Below are positions 18,361 through 25,590 of a stretch of DNA of 64,000 bases, piece by piece (the first letter of the stretch is position 1; every line of letters begins with the position of its first letter). Location: positions 1 through 64,000 of the forward strand of contig LFSA01000027.1 in NCBI GenBank assembly GCA_001512635.1, written 5' to 3'. The translations under genes and the position numbers were made by a program. A model generated the notes under the pieces. It was given only the letters and a program-made list of their open reading frames with translations, searched no databases and was not told the origin of the DNA. Source of the DNA: Pelotomaculum sp. DTU098. GTDB taxonomy: Bacteria > Bacillota > Desulfotomaculia > Desulfotomaculales > Pelotomaculaceae.

Positions 18361-19362
18361 TCACCATTTTAACAAAGCCGCTGCCCAGGTCAACCCGGCT
18401 CCGAATCCCGCCAGCACAATATTGTCTCCCTCTCTAATTCTACCGCCACGCAACGCTTCCTCCAGGGCCAGAGGAATGGAGGCAGTGGAGGTGTTGCCGT
18501 AGCGGTCGACGTTGACCAGGATTTTTTCCGGAGGCAATTCAAGCCTTTTGGCGGCTGCATCAATGATCCGGGTATTGGCCTGGTGGGGGATAAAAAAGTC
18601 CAGGTCCCTTTTGCCGAGTCCCCCGGCGGAAAGTACTTCCTCAGTAATTTCCACCAACACCCTGACCGCAAATTTAAATACTTCCCGGCCCTTCATATGA
18701 ATGTAATGAAGTTTGTTTTCAACGGTTTCCAGGCTGGCAGGAAGCCGGGAACCCCCTGCAGGTAGCCTCAGCAACTGGCTTCCGGACCCATCGGCCCGGA
18801 GCTTGAAGCTTGTAAACCCGCTCCCTTCCCGGGCGGGGCCCAGAACAACCGCTCCGGCCGCATCCCCAAAGAGAACACAGGTTTTTCGATCCTCCCAGTT
18901 AACAAATTTGGACAGGTTTTCAGCACCTACCACCAGTACATAACGGCTTGACCCAGTACTAATGAACTGGCTCCCCACTGCCAGGGCGTATATAAATCCG
19001 GCACAGCCGGCAGCCAGGTCAAAAGCCCCGGCTTTAGCTGCTCCAATCCTGTCCTGAACCAGGCAGGCAGTGGAGGGGAAAATCATATCCTGAGTATTGG
19101 TGGCAACAATAACCAGATCCAGTTCTTCCGGCGCCAGGCCGGCATTTTTCAGAGCCCGCTCAGCGGCCAGAACGGCAAGATCCGAAGTAGCCTGCTCAGG
19201 TGCAGCAATATGCCTCTGGTGGATCCCGCACCGGGTTGAGATCCACTCATGACTTGTATCAACCATTTCTTCCAGTTGAGCATTGGTGAGAACCCGCTCC
19301 GGAACATAGACTCCGATACCGGCAATACCAGCTTTAATCAACTCTCCGGGCAAGGTTAACAC
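18361..19362 (-). CDS. fabH: 3-oxoacyl-ACP synthase III
   Basis: A condensing enzyme that starts fatty-acid synthesis from acyl-CoA and malonyl-ACP. Catalytic Cys lies in AAGCAGF (about C120 from this start), His in PHQANTRI and Asn in GNTSTASIP. The start is uncertain. The frame is open to 19392. GTG at 19362 has GAGG and AAGG 10 and 6 bases upstream, while the family N-terminus KAGIAGIGVYVPE begins only after 19341. The 5' end overlaps the plsX stop (19334), so the genes are likely coupled. Confidence 0.94.
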   Translation of the reverse strand: MLTLPGELIKAGIAGIGVYVPERVLTNAQLEEMVDTSHEWISTRCGIHQRHIAAPEQATSDLAVLAAERALKNAGLAPEELDLVIVATNTQDMIFPSTACLVQDRIGAAKAGAFDLAAGCAGFIYALAVGSQFISTGSSRYVLVVGAENLSKFVNWEDRKTCVLFGDAAGAVVLGPAREGSGFTSFKLRADGSGSQLLRLPAGGSRLPASLETVENKLHYIHMKGREVFKFAVRVLVEITEEVLSAGGLGKRDLDFFIPHQANTRIIDAAAKRLELPPEKILVNVDRYGNTSTASIPLALEEALRGGRIREGDNIVLAGFGAGLTWAAALLKW

Positions 19363-20365
19363 CAGCTCCCTTCCTCTGAACACTTCCGGCAATACTTTCC
19401 CTGATTGATTTTACCAATCCCTTTTCCAGGGACTGTATGGCAACCCTGATACCGTTTTTCAAGGCCTTTGACTTTGAACTGCCGTGACAGATAATCGAAA
19501 TACCATCAACCCCCAGTAAAGGCGCACCGCCGTACTCCGCGTAATCAATACGCATCTTAAAACTCTTTAACGCCGGTTCGGCCATGAGCATCCCCATTTT
19601 GGCCAGCCAGCTTTTGGTAATTTCTTCTTTCATCATTTTATAAAGCGCCATCGCCAGACCTTCTCCAGCTTTCAGAACAATATTACCCACAAATCCATCG
19701 CAAACCACCACATCAACGTCCCCGCAAAAAATGTCCCTGCCCTCCACATTGCCGATAAAATTAATACCTGCATCCTCCAAAAGCGGGATCGCGGCCAGGG
19801 TTGTCTCGTTACCCTTTGTTTTTTCCTCTCCGTTGCTCAATAAACCCACTCTGGGCTCTTTAATATCCAGGATATTCTTGGCGTAAAGATAACCCATGAT
19901 GCCAAACTGCAGCAGGTTGTGAGGCTTACAGTCAGTGTTTGCCCCAATATCCAGGAGTACTGTAAATCCTTTAACATTGGGCAGGACCCCGGCAATGGCT
20001 GGACGGTCGATTCCTTGAATCCTCCCAAACCCCAGCAACGCAGCAGCCATGGCTGCACCGGTGCTCCCTGCGGAAACCAGGGCACCGGCCTCACCCTCTT
20101 TGACCAGCCGGGTGGCCACGACAATCGAGGAGTTTTTTTTGCGCCTGACGCTGACAGCAGGCTGTTCGTTCATTTGAATCACTTCGGGGGCGTGAACTAT
20201 GCTAATCAAATTGTCTAAAGAATTTGAGCCCATTTCCGCGCGGATTTTTTCTTCGTCTCCAACCAGGATTAAGGCTTGATTATACTCCTTTGCTGCTAAA
20301 AGGGCACCTTTAACTATTTCCCCCGGAGCAAAATCGCCCCCCATAACATCCACAGCGATTTTCAG
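19334..20365 (-). CDS. plsX: Phosphate acyltransferase PlsX, apparent CTG start
   Basis: A 343-residue enzyme that makes acyl-phosphate from acyl-ACP for phospholipid synthesis. The family N-terminus is KIAVDVMGGDFAP. No ATG, GTG or TTG stands in frame at its beginning. The codon there is CTG (20363-20365), ten bases after GAGGAGG and overlapping the fapR stop as CTGA. The in-frame GTG at 20353 would delete KIA and is 22 bases from the SD site. So CTG is the most likely start. It follows fapR and precedes fabH, as in the fapR-plsX order of Bacillus. Confidence 0.92.
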   Translation of the reverse strand: MKIAVDVMGGDFAPGEIVKGALLAAKEYNQALILVGDEEKIRAEMGSNSLDNLISIVHAPEVIQMNEQPAVSVRRKKNSSIVVATRLVKEGEAGALVSAGSTGAAMAAALLGFGRIQGIDRPAIAGVLPNVKGFTVLLDIGANTDCKPHNLLQFGIMGYLYAKNILDIKEPRVGLLSNGEEKTKGNETTLAAIPLLEDAGINFIGNVEGRDIFCGDVDVVVCDGFVGNIVLKAGEGLAMALYKMMKEEITKSWLAKMGMLMAEPALKSFKMRIDYAEYGGAPLLGVDGISIICHGSSKSKALKNGIRVAIQSLEKGLVKSIRESIAGSVQRKGAGVNLARRVD

Positions 20366-20940
20366 TGTGGTACTACCTCCTCTGATAAAGCGAAAACCAG
20401 AAACCTGCCTATGAATACAATTTCATCATTTACCTGAGAGGTAACTTTTACCATGTATTTATTACCCTTTTTTGTTTTTATAACCGCCTTCGCCAAAATT
20501 TTTTCGCCACAATAGACCGGCCGCTTAAAGCTTACCCTGGCGAGTCCGGTAACCACAGCCTCGGCATCAATGATGGCAACGGCCAGTGAGTTAGCCTGGG
20601 CAAAGAGATGGTGCCCCCTGACAATTTTCGTTTTGCGAAGTGTCATTTCCTGAGTCACTGGCAGGATGGAAACCCCCGAGGCGCCCACCTTCAGGTCCAC
20701 AAGCTCTCCCACCAGCTCTCTCCCTGTCATTGACTTCAGCTGTGACACTTTACTCCTGGCTACGTTTTTGAGCCTCTCTCTCAGTTCAGGGATTTTCAGT
20801 TCCAGCCTGTCAAGCCGGATGGTCTGAATGCTTACCTTAAAAATCTTTGAAAGATCAACATCAGTCAAAAAGGGGTCCTTTTCCAGGTACTGGACCAGCT
20901 GACGCTGCCTTTCAATTTTACTTAAGCTCTCCCTGGCCAA
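20362..20940 (-). CDS. fapR: Transcription factor FapR, malonyl-CoA-responsive lipid regulator
   Basis: A repressor with an N-terminal helix-turn-helix (DVDLSKIFKVSIQTIRLDRLEL) and a C-terminal hot-dog effector domain (RGHHLFAQANSLAVAIID), both strongly like Bacillus FapR, which releases DNA on malonyl-CoA. TTG at 20940 is eight bases after GAGG; the frame is open to a GTG at 20961. It heads the fab operon, and its own promoter carries a FapR-type operator, which supports autoregulation. The stop overlaps the plsX CTG. Confidence 0.94.
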   Translation of the reverse strand: MARESLSKIERQRQLVQYLEKDPFLTDVDLSKIFKVSIQTIRLDRLELKIPELRERLKNVARSKVSQLKSMTGRELVGELVDLKVGASGVSILPVTQEMTLRKTKIVRGHHLFAQANSLAVAIIDAEAVVTGLARVSFKRPVYCGEKILAKAVIKTKKGNKYMVKVTSQVNDEIVFIGRFLVFALSEEVVPH

Positions 20941-20977
20941 GCTCTCACCCTCAAAAAACACAAAATCTGGTAATTAA

Positions 20978-20994
20978 TTAGTACCAGGTACCAA
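20978..20994 (-). promoter_or_regulatory. FapR operator
   Basis: TTAGTACCAGGTACCAA closely matches the known FapR box (TTAGTACCTNNTACTAA-like). It lies just downstream of the -10 box, where a bound repressor would block the start of transcription. Confidence 0.85.
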
Positions 20995-20998
20995 GAAT

Positions 20999-21027
20999 AG
21001 TATAATGTACATGTAATCCATTTGCAA
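20999..21027 (-). promoter_or_regulatory. Sigma-A promoter of the fapR-fab operon
   Basis: On the minus strand TTGCAA (21022-21027), a 17-base spacer and TATACT (20999-21004). The FapR box begins four bases after the -10. The -35 lies about ten bases after the A-run of the rpmF terminator, so the fab operon is separated from yceD-rpmF. Confidence 0.8.
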
Positions 21028-21035
21028 GTAAATAG

Positions 21036-21069
21036 AAAAAAAATAAACCTCCGGAATAGAATCCGGAAG
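21036..21069 (-). terminator. Intrinsic terminator after rpmF
   Basis: An eight-base stem with one G-U pair (21062-21069 with 21048-21055, TCCGGA core) is followed on the minus strand by TTTATTTTTTTT. It lies about 30 bases after the rpmF stop. Confidence 0.75.
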
Positions 21070-21097
21070 CTTATTTCAATATTCTCAAATATTTGAC

Positions 21098-21277
21098 TTA
21101 TTTTGCGGCTACTACTTCCCTGTTTTTATAATACCCGCACTCCGGCCACAGGTGATGAGGCCTGACCAGGGCGCGGCATTGCGGGCAATGAACCAGGACC
21201 GGCGGGTCAAGCTTCAAGTTGGCCGCCCTCCGCTGCCTTCCACGTTGTTTGGATGCTTTCCTTTTTGGTACTCCCAT
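21098..21277 (-). CDS. rpmF: 50S ribosomal protein L32
   Basis: A 59-residue basic protein starting MGVPKRKASKQRGRQRRA. It is too short for most automatic cutoffs but has AAGGAGG before ATG and follows the yceD-family gene, the usual partner. The first zinc pair is CPQC. The second pair, normally CxxC, reads WPEC: TGG stands where TGC or TGT is expected, so one ligand is lost, unless the HH just before it substitutes. The product binds 23S rRNA in the large subunit. Confidence 0.92.
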   Translation of the reverse strand: MGVPKRKASKQRGRQRRAANLKLDPPVLVHCPQCRALVRPHHLWPECGYYKNREVVAAK

Positions 21278-21371
21278 AATTACACCTCCTTCGGACCGGA
21301 AGTAAGATGACTGGAGGCTTATCTTCCTAAAGTAATGATCCCATTTATTAAAGAGCCGGCTGGTGAGCTGC

Positions 21372-21908
21372 TCATTTCTTTGACCTGCTGAAAAAGTCCT
21401 TCAGAACATTTAAGCGGGGGTCAATATTCTCACTCTCACAGCCGCACTGCCCGTCCTTGAGATTGCTGCCGCAGCGTGGGCAGAGACCCGGGCAGTCCTC
21501 CTTGCAAAGTGCTTTCATGGGCAAGGACAGGATGATACTGTTTAAGACTTCGGGGGTAATATCCAGGATATCGCCGGAAAAGGTTACGCTTTCAGCATCC
21601 TTTTCGCCGCTTCCGGAAGGCACTTCTCCACCACCGGGAACAGGCCTGTAGGTTTCCTCGAAGGGCAAACTGAAAGCATAGTGGAATAACTCCAGGCAGC
21701 GGTCACAGGCCAGTTGTAGCTCCCCGGTAATCTGACCCCGGGCCAGGAGACCTTCGCCGGTATTGCAGACAACCAGGCTGACCTTCACCGGTTCCCAAAA
21801 GCTCACCTTTTCTCCCCGTATTTCCAGAGGTGGTAAAGCGGCCTGCAATTCATAGCAAGAAGTTTCCCCGATGTTCCTTTTTAAGCTGGCGACATCCACC
21901 TGTAACAT
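21372..21908 (-). CDS. yceD: YceD/DUF177 family protein
   Basis: A 178-residue member of the DUF177 family, widely encoded next to rpmF and linked to 23S rRNA accumulation in plants and bacteria. The motif CDRCLE lies in the middle and CKEDCPGLCPRCGSNL near 138-153, a likely zinc site. ATG follows AAGGGTGG. It precedes rpmF in the same direction, with a 94-base gap. Confidence 0.88.
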   Translation of the reverse strand: MLQVDVASLKRNIGETSCYELQAALPPLEIRGEKVSFWEPVKVSLVVCNTGEGLLARGQITGELQLACDRCLELFHYAFSLPFEETYRPVPGGGEVPSGSGEKDAESVTFSGDILDITPEVLNSIILSLPMKALCKEDCPGLCPRCGSNLKDGQCGCESENIDPRLNVLKDFFSRSKK

Positions 21909-21987
21909 AGATTACCCACCCTTACATTCAACACCCAAAATTATATTCAAAAAAACCAACCTTTGTCAAGAAATTTCCCGGACCACG

Positions 21988-22017
21988 GTTATAGCGGGAT
22001 CTTTAGCCCGCTATAAC
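21988..22017. other. Perfect 11-base hairpin over the gerMN stop codon
   Basis: GTTATAGCGGG (21988-21998) pairs with CCCGCTATAAC (22007-22017) around an eight-base loop. On the minus strand the stop codon is inside the stem and no U tract follows, so it is not a classical terminator; it may protect the mRNA end or lower readthrough. Confidence 0.5.
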
Positions 22018-22589
22018 TTTTGATCATTTCCCTGAACCAGGCCCGGGTTTGGATCCAGCGGCTCAGCAATGCCGATATGGCCGTACAAAGATTCTATCTT
22101 CTTGCCTTCTACCAGGATTTGCACCTGGTTGATCTCTGGTAATTCAGTCAATGAGTTCACAATGGAATAGATAAGCATACTCTCACCGGCAGAGCCACCG
22201 TAGCGGCTGTCCTGGATGCCCCTGGAAAAATCGACCTCGGCCACCCCCTTTTCAATAGAAAGGGATAGCAGGCTGGTTTCCGGGGGAATGGTCCGTTTTA
22301 AGCCGGCGCTGGATGGCCCCTTGATCAGTTCCTTCACAACGGCCTCTGCAATGGACTCTCCTTCACCGATTGCAACTTTCCGCTGTTCGGGTACCAGGTA
22401 CATGGCCTGGTCATCAGAAAAATAGAGGGTCAGCTCCACTGTGGTCACACCTGGGTTCGGGCTTTCGCTCCCCTGTCCACCATTGACGTCCTTACCTGCC
22501 GGCTGATCATTTTGCTGGGCAAGGAGTACTCCTGTAACCGCAACAATCAGGACAAGTACAAGCAATACCTTCTGGGCCTTACTCAACAT
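22011..22589 (-). CDS. GerMN-domain protein (spore germination GerM-like), membrane anchored
   Basis: A 192-residue protein with an N-terminal hydrophobic segment (about 7-24, no lipobox cysteine) and one GerMN domain (about 50-170: VELTLYFSDDQAMYLVPEQRKV, then KELIKGP and EVDFS). In Bacillus, GerM helps sporulation and germination at the engulfment complex. ATG follows GGGAGG by seven bases. A hairpin overlaps its stop codon. It is divergent from ylbJ. In spore formers, GerMN proteins can also have non-sporulation roles. Confidence 0.82.
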   Translation of the reverse strand: MLSKAQKVLLVLVLIVAVTGVLLAQQNDQPAGKDVNGGQGSESPNPGVTTVELTLYFSDDQAMYLVPEQRKVAIGEGESIAEAVVKELIKGPSSAGLKRTIPPETSLLSLSIEKGVAEVDFSRGIQDSRYGGSAGESMLIYSIVNSLTELPEINQVQILVEGKKIESLYGHIGIAEPLDPNPGLVQGNDQKL

Positions 22590-22705
22590 TTAACACCTCC
22601 CGCATTTTACAGGCTTGTCAATTCCCGGCCTGTGCGCCGGTCTAAATCTATTTCAAGCGTCAATATAATTATAATAGAAATCGCCAGCGAGAGCCCGGTG
22701 AATAA

Positions 22706-23965
22706 ATGGTGCGACTGGATAAGTTAACCCGTTCTCAAACCAGTTCCAGGCGCAGGGACCTCGTCCGCCTCTTTTGGACGGCCTGTGTCCTTGTTTTTGT
22801 ATTCAGCATGATCAGCTGCCCGCAGGTTGTCTTCCAGGGGGCCCTGACAGGTTTAAAGACCTGGTGGAATATTGTTTTCCCCGCGCTCCTGCCCTTCTTT
22901 ATCGCCTCGGAACTGCTGATGAGCTTTGGCGTGGTCCACTTCATGGGGGTATTGCTGGAACCGGTGATGCGGCCCCTCTTTAATGTCCCGGGCGCCGGTT
23001 CCTTCGTTATGGCCATCGGTTATACCAGCGGCTACCCCATAGGCTCCATGGTCACAGCCAGGCTGCGGGCGGAGGGTTTGTGCTCCCGGGTGGAGGCCGA
23101 GCGGCTGATGTCCTTTACCAACAATTCCAGTCCCCTCTTTATGCTCGGTGCAGTTGCTGTGGGCATGTTCAACAACCCCGCCACCGGCGTGATCATTGCC
23201 GGCGCTCACTACCTGTCCAACCTCGTCCTGGGATTCATTCTCCGTTTTTACGCCAGGAGCGAAAGGGAGAGGTTTCCCAACAGGTGCCTGCGAAAGGGAC
23301 TGTTGAGATCCGCCCTGCATAGGATGCTGCAGGTTCAGAGGCAGGAAAACCGCCCCCTCGGCAAGATCATGGGTGACGCCGTCCGCAATGCCGTCACAAA
23401 TCTGCTGAACATCGGGGGATTTATAATTCTTTTTGCTGTTATTATCCAGCTGTTGTTCCACGTGGGTTTCATTAATACCCTGGCTGGAGTTTTAGGCATT
23501 TTCCTGCTGCCCCTGGGGTTTTCCCCTGAAATCCTGCCCGCCCTGGGCAGTGGTTTTTTTGAGATGACCATCGGTTCCAGGCTGGCCAGTGAGGCTGCAG
23601 CCCCCCTGCTCCAGCAGCTGGTAGCCATAGGCATGATCCTGGCCTGGAGCGGCCTTTCCGTACATGCCCAGGCAGCCAGCATGATCGCTGAAACAGACAT
23701 CCGGATGCTCCCCTTTGTGATTTCCCGTTTGGCCCATGCCTGCCTGGCCGGAATTTTCACCTACCTGTTTTGCCGCTGGAGGCTACCTGCGGGAGAACTG
23801 GCGGCGCCTGCCCTGGCTGCCGGAGAATGGCAGTACCCGGTTTATGCAGGCAGTTTTAAAATGCTCTTGATCTTTTTTATATCCCTGGCTGCATTTATCC
23901 TCTTTGCGCTGCTCCTAAACCTGGCCCGGAGCATCTTTAGCTCATTTCTTAAAATCAGGATCTAG
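22706..23965 (+). CDS. ylbJ: YlbJ/SpoVV family sporulation membrane protein
   Basis: A 419-residue polytopic membrane protein with two nucleoside-recognition (gate) type repeats: the WWNIVFPALLPFFIASELLMSFG segment near 50 and YTSGYPIGSMVTARL near 108. In Bacillus, SpoVV (YlbJ) carries dipicolinic acid across the outer forespore membrane. ATG starts the frame, but the SD site is weak. It is divergent from the gerMN gene and convergent with an MFS gene. I see no clear sigma-E promoter in the 116-base gap. Confidence 0.87.
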   Translation: MVRLDKLTRSQTSSRRRDLVRLFWTACVLVFVFSMISCPQVVFQGALTGLKTWWNIVFPALLPFFIASELLMSFGVVHFMGVLLEPVMRPLFNVPGAGSFVMAIGYTSGYPIGSMVTARLRAEGLCSRVEAERLMSFTNNSSPLFMLGAVAVGMFNNPATGVIIAGAHYLSNLVLGFILRFYARSERERFPNRCLRKGLLRSALHRMLQVQRQENRPLGKIMGDAVRNAVTNLLNIGGFIILFAVIIQLLFHVGFINTLAGVLGIFLLPLGFSPEILPALGSGFFEMTIGSRLASEAAAPLLQQLVAIGMILAWSGLSVHAQAASMIAETDIRMLPFVISRLAHACLAGIFTYLFCRWRLPAGELAAPALAAGEWQYPVYAGSFKMLLIFFISLAAFILFALLLNLARSIFSSFLKIRI

Positions 23966-24013
23966 GATCTATGCTCATCTATACTGCTTAAAACTAAAAG
24001 ACTGCTTTTTAAC

Positions 24014-25315
24014 TTAGGCTTTGGAAGACCGCAGGGTTAATGAACCCACTGAGCCCAGACCTGCTACAACAGACGCCAGAATAAAAACTAGGTTAAAGGA
24101 ACCTGTGAGATCCGCCATATAGCCTGCTATACCAGGGGCGATGGCCTGTCCTACGCCGAAGAAAAGCGTTACCATGCCCAGTGCCGCAGGAGCCAGCCTT
24201 GCCCCCACATAATCACCACAGGCTGCCGCAACCACACCCGGAATGCTCCAGGAGGTAATAGCAAAGATAATAGCAGAAAAGTAAAGTGGGAGGATCGAGC
24301 CGCCCAAGCCGAAGAGCAGGTAAGAAACCGCCATCAGGGCAAAGATTATACACAGGGTGTATTTTCTACCTATATAATCAGAAATAGCTCCCCACAGGAC
24401 GCCGCTGAAGATGCTGATTAAACCAACCAGCGCCCACATGGAACCGGCTTGCCCCTGGCTGATGCCCTTATCAGCCACCAGCGAGGTGGAAAAGAAAGTG
24501 GCATAAATAATGTAAGAAAAACCAAAGGCAAAATAAACCAAACCAAGGAGCCACAGCGTCCTGGAACCATAAATATTTTTCCAGCCTGCACCGGCGCCGT
24601 CCTTCTCAACCTCTGTTCCAGCAGTACTGCTATCCGCTCCCGCACAAGCCGTGCCGGCTGCTTCGCATTCCGCACCAACAGGCTTAAGGCCCAGATCAGA
24701 CGGCTTATTGCGCAGCAACAGGTAGATGAACAGGCCGAGCAAAACAACAATCATTCCCAGGACATACCAGCTGATCCGCCAGCCGTAAAGAGGCGATGCA
24801 GAGATAATCCGCGGTACCAAAAAACCCGTCACAAGTAGAGCCACTCCGGAGCCTGCTACCAGAACGCCGGAAGCCATACCCCGCCGGTGCGGCGCAAACC
24901 AGGCGGAAATCATCCCCATCATCGGTATGTAGCTCCCGGAACTGCCGATGCCGGTCAGCGCCCGCATTGTAAGGGCTGTCCAGAGATTTCCGGCCAGGCC
25001 GGTCAGCACCATGGTACCTCCCGACACAAGCATGCAGATAAGAATTATCACCCGGGGGCTGTATTTAGAAGCCACATAACCGGCTACCAGGGAAAAAATC
25101 ATATATCCCGCCAGGTTGCCGCTTGCCAGCAGGCCCGCAGCTGTATTATCCAGGCCAAGCCCTTTCATCATTGAAGGCAGAATGGTCGTATAACCATAGC
25201 GGGCAAAACCCATAACCGCGGTTGTTGTAAGGAACCCGAGCAGCAGAATGACATAACCGTAATGGATCTTTTTTTGCCTCACGGCAGGGAGCGAATCAGT
25301 TTTTTCCATGAGCAT
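24014..25315 (-). CDS. MFS transporter (oxalate/formate antiporter-like)
   Basis: A 433-residue transporter with twelve predicted membrane segments and a long hydrophilic loop at about 205-240 between halves. The signature in the second loop is RGMASGVLVAGSG, and a second GRK motif follows helix 8 (SDYIGRKYTL). It resembles the oxalate/formate or monocarboxylate-type MFS proteins of anaerobes. The substrate is not readable. ATG lies eight bases after AGGAGG. It is divergent from the acyl-CoA synthetase gene, so a carboxylic acid substrate is a fair guess. Confidence 0.8.
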   Translation of the reverse strand: MLMEKTDSLPAVRQKKIHYGYVILLLGFLTTTAVMGFARYGYTTILPSMMKGLGLDNTAAGLLASGNLAGYMIFSLVAGYVASKYSPRVIILICMLVSGGTMVLTGLAGNLWTALTMRALTGIGSSGSYIPMMGMISAWFAPHRRGMASGVLVAGSGVALLVTGFLVPRIISASPLYGWRISWYVLGMIVVLLGLFIYLLLRNKPSDLGLKPVGAECEAAGTACAGADSSTAGTEVEKDGAGAGWKNIYGSRTLWLLGLVYFAFGFSYIIYATFFSTSLVADKGISQGQAGSMWALVGLISIFSGVLWGAISDYIGRKYTLCIIFALMAVSYLLFGLGGSILPLYFSAIIFAITSWSIPGVVAAACGDYVGARLAPAALGMVTLFFGVGQAIAPGIAGYMADLTGSFNLVFILASVVAGLGSVGSLTLRSSKA

Positions 25316-25462
25316 GAAGCATTCCTCCTATTATTGTCTAAACCAGCCAGATTGCCAACTCATAGTTATTCCCTGCCGCAAGGACGAAATCCTTTAAAAT
25401 AGTTTTTTGTCCTTCTTTAATCTTACATTATTTGCACTGTTTTGACAGGGCTCAGGCTCCTG

Positions 25463-25515
25463 GCCAGTCAGGCCGCCCGGCCTATTCGGCCTATTTTCCC
25501 AGGCTGGCTTTTTTT
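25463..25515 (+). terminator. Terminator-like hairpin in the leader of the acyl-CoA synthetase gene
   Basis: GCCAG (25463-25467) pairs with CTGGC (25504-25508), followed by T7. Inside is a second stem of GGCC repeats. It lies about 75 bases before the start codon on the coding strand, so it may be an attenuator or the end of an upstream transcript. Confidence 0.4.
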
Positions 25516-25590
25516 AATGCATTCCCCGTAGCCTGAAGGGACAAGATAATACCAATTAACAGCGCAGAATGGTGAAGAAGGTGAGTAAAT

